This document shows positions 36,650 through 49,339 of a stretch of DNA of 64,000 nt, piece after piece. Positions within the stretch are counted from its first letter, which is position 1. The number at the start of each line of letters is the position of its first letter. The notes below the pieces were generated by a model. That model saw only the letters and a program-made list of their open reading frames with translations, had not been told where the DNA came from and ran no database searches. This DNA comes from Opisthorchis felineus (lineage: Eukaryota; Platyhelminthes; Trematoda; Opisthorchiida; Opisthorchiidae). The position numbers were made by a program, and so were the translations under genes. The stretch is from assembly GCA_004794785.1 (NCBI GenBank), contig SJOL01007224.1:855920-919919 (forward strand). The letters run 5' to 3'.

Positions 36650-39500
36650 CTTCAGGTTACATGCTTTTTACCCGAATATTAAGAAAACGAAAACTTAATA
36701 AAACTGTTTATATATCTACAAAGTCTTAATTTTTAAAAGGATCCCATTAGCAGGCTACCCACTCTGTTAAAATTAAAACTTTCAAGGGTACTATACTACT
36801 GTATTGCGTTACAGGTCAGCTATCAATGCCAGTTAGCGCACTCTATGTACAAGTGGACCATCGAGAGCTTTGGAATTTGTTTTATGTAAGTCAAGGAATT
36901 ATGTACAACCGGAGAAGCAGCAAACGGGCTAGTCGTTCGAGGGGAAAACGTGAAAACCTGCTGCATAACGGCGCTGCTGTGCAACAATCAGTGGTTAATC
37001 TTTGCCGGGTACGGCCGAATATACGAACAAATCTGTGAGCTTAAATGTAACGATCAAGAGAATGGTAGATGATTATTATTATAATTGTCAATATTATTAC
37101 TATTAATACGACTGTTACAGCCTAACTGACGTCTTCTTTTTACACGTGCCGTTCCGTGAACTAACTAACTGTAAAAAGGATGAATTTGTCGTTTCACAAC
37201 CGGTTCTAGAAGTATGTTTATTGCATACCCTTCGGGGATGGCAAATGGTAGTGTGTGTTTCCACTTCATTGTGTGATGGTAAACTACTAGTTGTGTACTC
37301 ATTGTTTGAGTTCGTTTAGTTCGCATAGTGAAGAACAGAAAATTCAATAACTGGATGTGCTGAAACGTGTACCGATGAGAGCATACTTTCGTCGATATTT
37401 TGGTAGTAATTACATCTCTTCAAAGTCCCTCTGACACCTTTTCAAATACAACAGAGCTGTGTGTCTCCAGTAGCCTTCTACGCTGAAACTGCTCTATCAT
37501 TTGTTATGCGTACGGCTTTTTCTAGGCTTTCTGTCAGATTAATAAAGCTCGACGGCGTCCTTATAGTAAGCTGAGGTATTCTCTTCGTCAGGGCGTGACT
37601 GACGAAGTACATTTTTGGGACAGTATATTGAAATAGTGGTGACTTGAGTGCAATAACTGGTTGTTGATAGGGCGGCGGTTGATCTGTTCGGCGAGCCTGG
37701 CAGCTTGCTTTCAAAGGATTCTCCATTAATCTTAGGAACATTTTCAGTGCGCACAGCACCGCTCAGTTTATAGGCATACGTACATACTTTTAAAAAAGTT
37801 CGAAAAAACACTACGTCGCCTTTATATCTAATGGATTAATCTGAGCATTTGTTGACTAGGTCCCTACGACGGGTTTGGCCTCACTGGGCCCACTTGCTTG
37901 ACTCACAAAAACACAAAAAACATGTTAAACCTAAGTTCCTTGGCTATTCAAGACCCGCAGCTAGTGAAAAGCTTAAAATCGGGAACCAACAAGTCCGGGT
38001 CCTTGATGTGACCGTCTGCATAGCCTACAGCTGACATCCAGAGAGTGCTAGAAGGTTATGGTATTCGCATGGTCTATCAAACAAACAATAAATTTCAATG
38101 AAGTTGGGCAGCTTTAGGTAGAATAAACACACAAATCGTAATTCTAGGCTCAAATATCCCACTTTACCGTTGAAATGCATAGATCAAACATCAAGACAGT
38201 TTAATTCACACCTATAGAATGGTGAGCACACGCCACATTCTTGTTCGGGGAAGGCTGGAAAAAGCAGAAATTTCCACGGCACTCGTGTAGCTGGAGGGTA
38301 AACTGTTGACTTCCCGCGTCCCTGTAAACTACAGTGTGGGGTTTCACACACAAACAATACAATTTTGTCACGGCTGTCGCAGCCGACAGAAACACAGACT
38401 CTAACGCTTGCAACAGGAGCGAACATGTTCAGACTTCTGGACGAATCAAGCAGTCCCGTTCGCCCTTCAAGTTAATAATACAAAAACTTGGCATTTTCAG
38501 GCAGCACATCTGAGCCCTCTCAGACTGTAGTTGAGTTTGCGTTCATTCTCTTGAGAAAAATGGCTTAGTCATAAAAATGCTGAAACACTGGACATCTTAT
38601 CTGAGTCGCCGGGATCCCACATTAGGTCGCTAATCCCGATCAAGGTGTACCCTCTCTCTTTCTTATACAACCTCGTAAAAACACTGAATTTAGGACGCGG
38701 TATCGATTGAGAAAAGCTGAAATCCGGAGCGGAAATTCAGTGGCTCATGTCTGTCGTGGCGGGAGAAAGTGCTGTATGTATTTTGCCCAATACACTGACC
38801 GTTTCCTCAGTTTTGCATTTCTCTCCGATGTATTCCCACGTACTTTATCTCGGGCGTTACATCTGCATCAGTACAATAGTTTTGTGTTACACCTGAGTAA
38901 ATCACTTGGTGAGTGAATATAGTTCAGTCGCTGCACCCAAGCTATTACATGTCCACCCATGGGAGAGGTGAACGAAGCAGCTAGGATCATCACGAAAACG
39001 TTTAAGATAATTTGGCAATCGATTAGACACCACGCCATCATGTTACTGTCGACATTTTTCGATTAACCTGCGGTCCACCCACCTCTAACATTTCAGAAGG
39101 GTTTACAGCTCTGTATAATGAAGACATACGACAGCCCTGAAAAAGGAACAAAAATGTGTATAACACATAAAACCACTGAAGGTTTGTCCGTTTTCGCATC
39201 CAGCTTAATTTATCACCATCCGAACGATGCAAGCTTTTCCTGAAACAGAGTTGCAACAGAAAAAAGGCATCGGATGTATAATGCCTGAATTCAGCAATAA
39301 AATTTAACTGGGTTGAATGATTATGGTGTTAAGAATGAGTATCAAAGTCTCAGTATAGCAAATCTGGGAAGTTATCACTGATGGACGTTCTCATACGCCA
39401 TTTTAACCAACAATTACTGCAGTGTCAAAAACTCAAAGAGGCTATTATAGACGATAAATGCACAAAAAGAATCCGTACTAATGCGTTTTGAAACAGAGAT
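36650..39500. other. Intron E10-E11, right part, no firm gene
   Basis: A cysteine-containing minus-strand frame at 38184-38426 ends near a GTGTGA donor-like site, but it has no family resemblance and no clear acceptor. Otherwise nothing. Confidence 0.4.
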
Positions 39501-39512
39501 GCAAAACTGTAC

Positions 39513-39788
39513 CTCCAGAAATGACAAATTCCGAGCTTTTTGTCTGTGGACCAGATCCTACTTGGTTGCGTCCAAGAACTCCAACCGTAAGTGGCTTGCA
39601 GAGTGGTAGTTCCGTGAGTTCTGCGCTGCGAGGCACTGTGTCTAGTGTCTTTATGGAAATCCCATCCGATTGATACACGGTTACTTGGAAATCGTTTGTC
39701 ATACAGTCACCATCGTACTCCCACAGCACAATGGCATTAACCGCGTTCGGAACTGTTATTACACGAACAGACTTTGGAGGACTTGGAA
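39513..39788 (-). CDS. FN3-domain exon E10
   Basis: A 276-bp phase 1-1 exon, acceptor ...TTGCAG, donor GTACAG. Landmarks are VLWEYDGDC, ELPLC and VLGRNQVGSGPQ, which is the family consensus. The exon ends in SGG rather than the usual xAG. The intron after it is 5.5 kb. Confidence 0.89.
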
Positions 39789-40100
39789 CTGCAAGTGATT
39801 GGGAAATATTGTGCATCAGTTCGTCATGAAATCAAATTGAAAGAAAATATTGTCTTCGGCAAATGATAATTCCCTGAGTCACTTGAGTATGCAAAGACTC
39901 TTGGACATGCTACTTCGTGGCCTCATTTGGTGACTTACAAATGACAAAGTTTTTGTACACCTGTGTCGCCACAATATTTAAACATCCACCTTGAAATAAT
40001 AATCCAGTTTCTCAGCGAAACAACTAAGTAAGCTTCGCAAAACTAACCGTCGATATTGCTGGTATTCATCATGCTTCTGAGTAGCATCTGAGGTGGATGT

Positions 40101-40102
<2 letters not shown>

Positions 40103-40145
<43 letters not shown>
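40103..40145. repeat. (TA)n microsatellite
   Basis: TA run of about 43 bp, 270 bp below E9. Confidence 0.95.
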
Positions 40146-40150
<5 letters not shown>

Positions 40151-40413
40151 AGAATGAAAATGGTAACCAAGCTGGTCCACGAAGTGCGAAACATTTGTTG
40201 ACAAGTCTTAACGCGCCCTGTTTCAGACTGGCGCTGTTTTAGGGACGAAATACTTAGGGCCATGAGACTTTACCGAATTTAAGTGAATTGGAGTGCACAG
40301 ACCGAATATGAGTTGATTTCGACCAAAAGACTGAAAATCAATGAGATTTTCAACATTATTACTGTTGATGACATTGATTATGGTGACAATCGGTATCGAC
40401 AAGGAAGAGTTAC

Positions 40414-40689
40414 CTGCGGCTATGGTGAATGCGGAGCTCTTCACCTGTGAACCGGTCCCGATAGGGTTGCGTCCCATCACTCCAATCTGAAGTGTCTCGC
40501 ACAAGGGCAAGTTAGCGATTTCTATGCTACGACCCATCGTCTCTAAAGACTTAAGGGAAGATCCGTCTGAATCGTACACATTTACGTGGAAACCGGTGAT
40601 TGGACAGGCTCCGTCATACTTCCATGTGACGGTTGCATTTGCTGTATTCGGAACTGTGTTTGTTCGGATACTCTTGGGAGTGTTAGGAA
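40414..40689 (-). CDS. FN3-domain exon E9
   Basis: A 276-bp phase 1-1 exon, acceptor ...TTACAG, donor GTAACTC. Landmarks are VTWKYDGAC, NLPLC and VMGRNPIGTGSQ, ending in AAG. The acidic residue after the tryptophan is lysine in this copy. Only 625 bp separate it from E10. Confidence 0.89.
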
Positions 40690-41629
40690 CTGTAAGAGAT
40701 TGGAAAACACATTGTCCACATATCAAATGAATAGAAAACAATACATATAATTGAATGAACACACTACAAACTAGTGAGATGCCGTGAACAGAATGAATTC
40801 TGGTTGTACAATACCGAGGTTGAGATGCAAATCTGACAAGTGTCACAATAAATTATGTTAAACATTCACGGAAGACCCCTAGCGAATGACAACGTTATGC
40901 TATGCACCCAAAGATACTGTACACTGTTTTATTTACGAGGTGGTTCAACTCGAGCTAAAAGTCTTAAAAAGAATGCTCGTGACTCACTGTTCCACGCGGC
41001 GCTTCGTCGACGGATTCAGTTCACCAATATATTTACGGGTATCTGATTGCCTACCCAAAATGAAAGCCTATGATTTGGTCGCATTCGTGAGACTCATCAA
41101 TAGGTGTTGGGTTTAGGAAAGTAGTTCGATCAATAAAGACTGATCTGCATTCCAAAACTATTGCAAAACCTCCTGGATGACATTACGTTGTGAACTGGTG
41201 ACTTCTAGTTAGCAGAATATAAATTTACTGCACTAGGTCGAGTAGTCCATTTTGCAGAAGACGGAACACACATGGTTTCGAGGATATTTCATCAGGTCAT
41301 TTCATCATGAAGACTAATACACCTGCACACATATCATGACAAACGATTACGAGACTTGAAAAGGGAAGCCATAATAGTGCTGGTTGACTAGCTAAAGGTT
41401 AAGGACACTGTCAGAGTGAGATTGTGTTGTAGATAAGATAGAACTGACTGTTATATTCCAAAGTTTTCGCCGATGGATGAGACCGCAAGAAATCAACTCT
41501 ACAAAGTGCTTCCGTTGACAAGCGATAGATTAGTTCAGTGTGTGATAGCAATGGCTCTGGTCACAGTTAATACGTGCAATGTCAGTGATTTGATTTCACT
41601 AAATTAACGGCCCAGAGAATTTTCCTAGA

Positions 41630-41840
41630 GTGGTCGGTGTCTATCGTCGTTCAGCTGTAACACACTTTAGGTGCCTGGCTGCCATGCCACAGGAAAGAAT
41701 CACGAGGACTGAGATTGGGCCAGATTGCCTAAGCCTAGATAGGACCAGTCAACTTGCTGAGGTTCGTTGCGACCCACGGGTCTTCCGGTCACTTGGTTCG
41801 TGCCTCAACAACTGAGCTATCTCAAGCACCTTGCTCGCCT
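41630..41840 (-). repeat. tRNA-derived SINE, family S (copy 2)
   Basis: The minus-strand head reads TAGCTCAGTTGTTGAGGCAC (A box clear), then CCGTGGGTCGCAACG (decayed B box). The body shares GCATGGCAGCC and the TTACAGCTGAACGAC tail with copies 1 and 3. Confidence 0.7.
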
Positions 41841-41849
41841 ATAGCTCTG

Positions 41850-42950
41850 ATAAACGATGCCTTGCTGCCAGTTCTAATGCTGAAACTTCTCTTAACCGAG
41901 TGGATTCCCCTGTCGTTGGATCAACATACTTAGCTACACAAAAATTGTGAGAAAGAATACACTAGCGTACATTGAGCCTGGAGTTCACGTTGAAGGACGT
42001 GTCATCTGGTCATCATCTAAAGCTAATCTAATTACGAGGCAGTAAGAGACGTTCTATTTAAGGCTTTGATTGAACGAGCCTTTCTGAACAATATCCACAA
42101 AAGTTAGATTGGGTAAAATGTCATTACCGTGGTGATTCCAGCCTTTGAGTGGTAATGTGCTCATGTTGCACCTGACAAAAATTTTCTGGATCACACTGCT
42201 CACAACTGCAAAGTGAAAGCTTTTAATTCGGTGTACATAGACCAGACATTTTTAAACTTCGATGTGAGTAGGCAGAAGGTTTTATGAAGGTCTAAAGCAT
42301 CTATGACGACCTACACCGTTCATCCCTTCCATCAGCAGTGGGCTCAGTCCTTGGCGAAATAGCATGATAACACTATAAAGAGAAATGGAATGAAACATTC
42401 CCCGATGGGGCACCTTCCAAGAGAATCCATCACTATAGATGTTCCGTTGTCGTGTGTGTAAGTAAGGGCACTTTAGCATGCCACTTACGTTTACTCAGCT
42501 TTTGAGGTTGACGTACTCGAAAATTTGATTTAGCCGCTACCACCAGAAAGGTGAAAACTCATTCCACCTAGGTCAGAACGAGCATTCACTCAGGCCAAAC
42601 TAACATGAGGACTCTAGAGTGGTGTCACCGTAAAGAGGCAAGCCAAAAACTGTCTTGCTTTCAAAAAGGCGCACATGTAGTAAGAGAAGACAAGAGGTAA
42701 TAAGTCCAGCAGCTTAGACCTTAGCAAATTGGCTTTGACGAGAAAATGTGACTGATACGTTTGCTGATCATTCGCGTTACATCTTAGAGTGGAAACGAGC
42801 TATTTACTGATGACTGGTTTATGTATCAAAGGTTTTATCCAACAACTAGAAGAGAATGCTTTCACCATAAACAGCAGGTAGTGTGAAAATGAAGAATTGG
42901 GGTGCAAAAAACAGTTTGGCAATTCATGGGAGTGCTTGCAGGGTGGAAGG
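41850..42950. other. Intron E8-E9 remainder, nothing recognised
   Basis: Short random ORFs only. Confidence 0.45.
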
Positions 42951-42954
42951 TTAC

Positions 42955-43230
42955 CTGCGGCTATAGTGAACATGGAGCTCTCGGCTAGTGGACCGGATCC
43001 GAACTGGTTACGTCCAATTACTCCAACCGACAGTTCAACGCACATTGGCAGACTTTTGATTTCCACGCTGCGCCCAATTGCATCCACGGTCATCAGCGAT
43101 GACTCGCCCTGTTTGAGCACACTTACTTGGAAATGGGTGGTAGTGCACGCACCATCGTAATCCCACAGAACGGTCGCACTTGCCACATTCGGAACCGTTA
43201 TCGTACGAATGTTTTTTGATAAGCTGGGGA
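42955..43230 (-). CDS. FN3-domain exon E8
   Basis: A 276-bp phase 1-1 exon, acceptor ...TCATAG, donor GTAACC. Begins PSLSKNIRTITVPN, then VLWDYDGAC, SLPMC and VIGRNQFGSGPL. The conserved glutamine of GPQ is leucine here. Closest sister by eye is E6. Confidence 0.88.
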
Positions 43231-44365
43231 CTATGAAAAATTAAACAGAAGAGTGCAGTACTTTCTGGTTTAAAAATCACGACACCAATAATACAATCAG
43301 ATGACCGTATCACTGGCTTGAGCCACAATGAAGGGCTATATTTCGGAAATAAAGTATTCTCAGGGCTAAAGTCGACGCGACCCTCAAATTAGCAAAGAAA
43401 TATTACCTCTTTATCCCTACTCGGTAAAACAGAGGAGAATAGGACGGGCTGAGAGCTTCCTTGAGATTAAGGAAGAATACCTCAATTGGGGTCAAAATAC
43501 CGGTTCTCCGGATAGAATGGAACAAGAACATCCCTGCTTTCTCATGGTGCATACTTGCACGTTTATTTCTATGATACCAATATTTACGTTTGTCTATAAT
43601 ATGCTCTAGAAATTGTCCACGATATTTGATCTAGTTCCTGATTAAAATAATTCGAAAGCAGTGTAAGTCGTGAACTTTTTTATTACACCAAAGAAACGGC
43701 ACCCCTGCATGGTGTTCTGCCAAGCTACCCAGGCAGTCTCAACGCCCCTTTAATTCACTCACTGGTGTCCAGAGATAGAGGCAGACGTCTAGATATTTGT
43801 ATTCCGGCCATCGATGAGTTTCCATGCGAGTGGATTTTATCAACCGATTACCAAAAAACAATACTTATGACTGTTAAACAAAAACTGTGGCATCTCTCTC
43901 GGGAATGACTGGGGATTTCCGTGTTGCAGGGCAAAATCAGGCCTGTATTGTCGTAATACACTACTCATAAGTTTGCTGAAAACTCGTCGAGGCCTGTATC
44001 ATTTAACTCATCTGAGCTGTGAAAAAGAGTGGCAACAAACTTCTCCAGAGTGCTCATCGACCACCTGTATGGCCGCAGCTAATGGTGACACTCAACGTGG
44101 TATATATATGAAGTGACAATGCTGCCTCCACAACAGCTCCCCAATTGTGCTGTATTAAACGCATGGTCTTGATGTGGAAACAACTAGTTACTCCGTAAAG
44201 TGAACCTGTTTTTCAGTCCGTCGGTCAATTGCTTTCTTGCAAACAATCCGCTAAAATTCATTTACCTGCACTAAATATAGGATGGGAGGAGCCAAGCTTT
44301 GAAATGAAGCGCAGACTGAGGTGGTTTATTACGGCTAAAATACTAGAGGAAATAATGTAGGTTAC

Positions 44366-44641
44366 CTGCAGGTATGGTGAATGGAGGGCTGTTCGTTTGT
44401 TGACCGGCTCCGACCAGGTTACGTCCAAGAACTCCGACCTGTAGTGGTTCACACAGAGGAAGGCCGGTGATCTCGGTGTTACGACCGCTTCTGTCCAAGG
44501 TCTTTATCAAAGGCCCATCTGGTTTGTACACGTTTACTTGGAAACCGGTTGTTGGGCACGTCCCACTGTACTCCCACAAAACATTCACGCTAGCTGCATT
44601 CGGTTCAACTATGGTACGAACAGAGTCTGGAGGATTGGGAA
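44366..44641 (-). CDS. FN3-domain exon E7
   Basis: A 276-bp phase 1-1 exon, acceptor ...TTTTAG, donor GTAACC. Landmarks are VLWEYSGTC, GLPLC and VLGRNLVGAGQQ, with the QQT variant in the last loop. It opens with PNPPDSVRTIVEPN. No defect seen. Confidence 0.89.
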
Positions 44642-44649
44642 CTAAAACA

Positions 44650-47600
44650 AATTTGAAAACAAGATGTGCTTGATACTCAATGAGGAAAAACGACTGATTG
44701 CATCTTAGGTAATACTGGGCCTGGTTCTTAGGATTCAGCCAAACGTGTGAGACAGCATGATGACTTAAGTACTGAACAGCAGGCAATGTAAGAGTACAAC
44801 AAATTCCCTACCAGTTGAAAACTTAATTCAAACAGTATTGTATACAGATTTCACTAAGAATCGACAAACTCATGTATGTAGCGGGACTCTAATAATTAAG
44901 CACTTCTTTTTTCCGGATGAGCATCCTTTTAACACGGACATGAAGTCGAGTTTCGTTCAAAATAGTTTACGGGGAAATACTGTTTTAGCTTGCCATTCGC
45001 AAGAATTTCAGACCACGTATTCTGCTTATTTCACAAGATAAAATAACAACTTGAAACACGCGAAATGTTATATTTGAGATATATTCTTTGAAAAGTACAG
45101 TATTCAACGATTTTCGGCTATGTTCTTTGAAACTCGCTAAGTTTGGCTACTTTTCCCCAAAAAATTTAACGTCGTCCGTCAGAAACTGGACCATTTTACT
45201 CTCAATTTTTTCAGCAGTCGGGAAATACTGGCAGTGAAACGTATCAGCTGATTCAGTTACCATGTCTTTGATATCCGGTGCCTTTAATGGAATTTCATCT
45301 CCCAGGGGCTTTTCCGGAAACCTCTCAAAACTGGTCAGCGCTCAACTCTTCCTGCCTTTAAAGCCTACAGAGTGCTTCAGAGGTAGAAAATTCTATCACA
45401 TTCCTACAACCTGGCATCTATGTTATTTTGCTGTAATGATTCGGATTTCCACAGCAAAAGTGTGTTACTAGAGAGTCTATCTGTTTCCGTCACTTGACTT
45501 ATATACCACCGAGAAAATGCCACCATCCCAAATCTTCCAAAAAATTTCTGGTTACTCTAAAAACCCTGTTGTTCGGATCCTACTGTAATCCCGTTTCTAC
45601 AGAAAGCGCCAAAATTTAGCATCGAGGGCATTTCAGATAGCGTATTTACCCGACATTTAATTCAGAAACAGTCACCTCATAAACCCATCAATCTTTGTCA
45701 CTGTCCTAAAGAAACATTAATTGTGCAGTTTGGACTGACACTGGAAGGGCCAACAATTAAGGAACATTTAGAACTTTTGAGGAACGCAAGCGACTGGGTA
45801 CTGAATTTAATAAAAAGCCACATATGAATGTTTGAGACGTTGAGAGACCGCTTATTTAAGCCGATTTTGAGATCCTTCAGAAGGAGAAATTGAACTAGAG
45901 GATTTTGAATATAAATGTGTCTACCATGTAGTAGCAGAGCCAAAGGCTCATTTGTTACCGGCTACTAGCTAGAAAATAACTTATTCCCACAAGGATAAGT
46001 ACTAATTCACCTGGCAAGTTTGCCCCTCGTGAATGGAAACGAACGATATTTGGGCACAAACTGCCATTGCATCGAGAGTTAAGTCCAGAATTTGCAATTG
46101 TATTAGGTTGATAAACCAGTGAAAAATTACACAAAATATGATGCCGCTTTTTTGAAAAAGATTCCATAGCCTCGGAACACTTTAAAATCACTTTGTCATC
46201 CTTTTGTAAGTGCACGTATAAAATTTTGAAAGATGCTTGTCTGGTCCCGTCTCAGCACAGCCACCGATTTGACTTTGGGACTATAGACATTGGAACTCAC
46301 GTGCATTTACTGAACTAGCGTACTACACATGACTTCAGTCAGGTGGAAATTAATATACAAGTTAGTTTGTCCAAAAGCTTCATGATTTCAGGCTCAGTAC
46401 GGCTGATGCTCTCAAGTGGCAATAGAGGAAGTTTTCGAAGTTAACTGATTGTGCAACGCGTGTAGCACTCACGTCAATACGGAGATGACGTGCTTTTAAA
46501 ACGCGAATTAGGTGGCAAGGAGTGAGGACTGTGAAAGAATGAAGTGGACTTAAACGGCTTCAGACTCAAAATTTACCATCCTGAACTGAATCCTTTGTAT
46601 CCTGAAGTAAGCATCGGAGCTACACCGTCAGCTTGGATAAGAATTTTCTTGTGGATGGGTCATATATGGAGGCATTACAGGAATTCCACCAGCACAAACG
46701 AGAAAAAGTTTCTATGAATTCTGCTTTGAGTAAGAAGCGTCAAAATTAGCACTGATGAATTGTTACTGGTGCAAATGTTCAGATTTTAGAATATTTGATA
46801 CCACCACTCATGGTCAAAACTAAACTGAGGGGTATGATATTAGTTTCGTTTTGTGGTGTTGGTTATTTGGTCGTGAAATATCATCAAAGTCACTGCGAAC
46901 GAGAAGACAACACACAGTGGCTTTAGATTATGTCGTGGGATGACATTGCGGCCATTTCAACCAATGGCTTGATTGAAGGAATGGGCGAAACTATTTCAAA
47001 AACGGACCCCATGAGAAATATTGTCACAGTAATAGAGCCTAAGAGATGCTTTCTATACATTACAATGTTTTACCGCCAAAGCAAGCTACTATTGAGAATT
47101 GTGCATAAATGCTATGCAGTCTGTTACGCGTGAAGGCGATTGTGAATGAAATGAGAACCCTGTTCTCCTTTAGGAAAGCAGTTGTTTGACCTGAAAAAAA
47201 CTCTATCAGACGTTTCAGCCTGCTTGAGATGAATGAGGTGGATTCGACCACTTGATGCGTAGGTTCAACATTCACTAAGCATCTAATCGCTAAGAGACCG
47301 CAAACTCATTGGTGCATTTAAAGTCGAAATATTGCAATCGCAATTACTGAAATATGGAGTCATCTGATACCACTTCAGACAAAACTTCAACGTGTTTAAA
47401 TGTGAAATTATCCCGCATCAATAACCCATTCGCATATTTAGTTGAAATGAAAGGAACACTTACCTGGGTTTCAGTCAACTGGATTTTAAATTTAGGAGGT
47501 ATGGATATTCGGGTGCCATTTTTAATTGATGGAACCAAAGCAGAACAAATCCTGTTGTGAATTACAGACGAGTTCCAATCAGCTGTACTATGCTACTTGC

Positions 47601-47970
47601 CAGTTATACACTGTTACTGGTTTCACAATCGCATGGAAATCTGCAGGTTCTTGATCATGCAGACACTATGGATGAGGTAGCGTTCAAAAGCTTGTTGTTT
47701 ATAAGTAGCATGATACGGAAGTCATGTAATGCAAGGTGCAGGAAGCACTATTGATGAAGGAAGTCATTTTTTATATAAACAAGAATTACTACCAACCAGG
47801 TAACTGACGACTGCGTCGCAAGTTTAATACGAAACGATGTTCGGTAAGCAAGAATGTGCAATTTAAGTAACTGTTGGCTACAAAGCGGACCGGCAATCAT
47901 GACGCCTGGTGGGATAACGCTATGGTCAACTTGACATGCTTTACGAAAGTTTGCTTTCACATTTGCGAGT
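44650..47970. other. Intron E6-E7, nothing firm
   Basis: A good donor-like CAG/GTAAGTG on the minus strand at 47464 ends an open stretch (IPPKFKIQLTETQ), but its phase does not fit the gene and it has no FN3 landmark. No transposon recognised. Confidence 0.4.
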
Positions 47971-47983
47971 ACAAAGGATTTAC

Positions 47984-48259
47984 CTGCGGTTATGGTGAAC
48001 ACCGTGCTATCCGCTTGTGGTCCCAATCCCATTTTGTTGCGTCCCCGCACTCCAACCAGTAGATCAACACACATTGGTAGACTATTTATTTCCGCGCTAC
48101 GACCGATGGTGTCCACCGTCGTTAGAGTTGATCCGTCCGGTTGGAACACACTTACTTGGAAATCTGTGATTCCGCATTCGCCGTCGTAATCCCACAGGAT
48201 ATTCACGCTTGCTGTATTTGGTACTGGTATTGTGCGTACGTTCTTTGGGGCAAAGGGAG
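47984..48259 (-). CDS. FN3-domain exon E6
   Basis: A 276-bp phase 1-1 exon, acceptor ...TTCTAG, donor GTAAATCC. Landmarks are ILWDYDGEC, SLPMC and VRGRNKMGLGPQ. Its F-G region closely resembles E8 (ADSTVFTITAG against AESSMFTIAAG), suggesting that the two descend from a comparatively recent duplication. Open throughout. Confidence 0.89.
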
Positions 48260-48714
48260 CTAGAAGATAGCAAAAATCACAGAGCACCAGACTCGCATCA
48301 AAAGCCGAAAGGCTGAAACCTAAGTAGGTCGGTCGTGAACTGTTCATTATAGGTTTTAACTAAAAGATCCAAAGTTTTCTTGTTGTTCTCAAAATCTCAA
48401 ATTTATCATTATGATGCAAGTTAGTAACTTGAGTGTCCAGTTTAAGCGGAATAAACAACTGACACAGCACCACGATTTTCACTTAGATACAGTCTAGTTG
48501 TGAATATTTAAGTCCAGAAGAGTACGCATGTTGCCCAAAACTTGGATGATGGAAAATTCTTCCTCAGAGTAAGAATAATTTCACAGGACGAATGAAACTT
48601 CCATCTGGGAGTTTATCACTCGTGGAGGCATATGATGGGGTTTATGTGACTGAAGAATGAGGGGCGCTTTATCCTATCTAAGTGAAAGGTAATCACAGTG
48701 CTGATGAACCGTTC

Positions 48715-48845
48715 GTGGCTGGACGGATTAGTGTTGAACCACTGGCTGGAAGGTTGTGGGTTTGAAACGCACCGAGGTTCGTGAGATGCGCATTGCTGAT
48801 GATTTCCAATAAGGATGTAACATTGCTTATTGGCTTTTTTCCTTC
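48715..48845 (+). repeat. tRNA-like SINE with decayed hammerhead
   Basis: The plus-strand head ATTAGTGTTGAACCACTGG and GGTTGTGGGTTTGAAACGC (B-box like, GGTTCGAA drifted) is followed by GCATTG, CTGATGA, a stem II-like TCC...GGA, then GTAAC in place of GAAAC. The order head-then-hammerhead resembles the Sm-alpha SINEs. The mutated GAAA means this ribozyme is dead. Confidence 0.5.
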
Positions 48846-49052
48846 ACTTACGGTACGTAATCTCAAAAGAAGGCTAGCATTTTCAAAGCTAATCGCTTCG
48901 TTCAGCGAACCAGAACTACCGTAAACGTACGACTCTGTTTATGGATTAGAACAAGTTTGGCTTCTAGTATTAAGGGACAGATGTGACTTGACAGCGGATG
49001 AATCAGGATTAATTAAACATTAAAACTGTATAAATGCAAGCGTAAAAATTAC

Positions 49053-49328
49053 CTGCGTCTATGGCAAATTGGGAGCCTTTCGTCTGTTGACTAGGTCCGA
49101 CCTGATTGCGGCTCAGCACTCCAATCAGTAAAGGTACACACACTGGCAGATCGTTGATAACTGTGGTATGACCGAGAGTATTCAAAGTCTTGATAGATGA
49201 CCCGTCTAGCCTGTGTACGCTCACTTCAAAATCGGTAGTCGAACACATACCGTCATACTCCCAGGAGGCGGTCACACTTGCAGAATTCGACTGTGCCTCT
49301 GCAACAACGTTCTTTGGGGCGGCGGGTA
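49053..49328 (-). CDS. FN3-domain exon E5
   Basis: A 276-bp phase 1-1 exon, acceptor ...TTTCAG, donor GTAATT. Translation opens PAAPKNVVAEAQSN and holds ASWEYDGMC, DLPVC and VLSRNQVGPSQQ. It shares the QQT variant with E4 and E7. The frame is intact. The 5.25-kb intron upstream holds the hammerhead-repeat cluster. Confidence 0.88.
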
Positions 49329-49339
49329 CTGAAAGGGTT

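Noticed and set aside
38184..38426. Cysteine-containing minus-strand frame that might be an extra exon between E10 and E11
   Set aside because: Two overlapping frames are open, no acceptor of good quality precedes it, and neither frame resembles a known domain.
47464..47554. Strong donor-like CAG/GTAAGTG with an open stretch upstream (minus strand)
   Set aside because: The open frame enters in phase 2 and leaves in phase 0, which does not fit the phase 1-1 rule of the gene, and no FN3 landmark is present.
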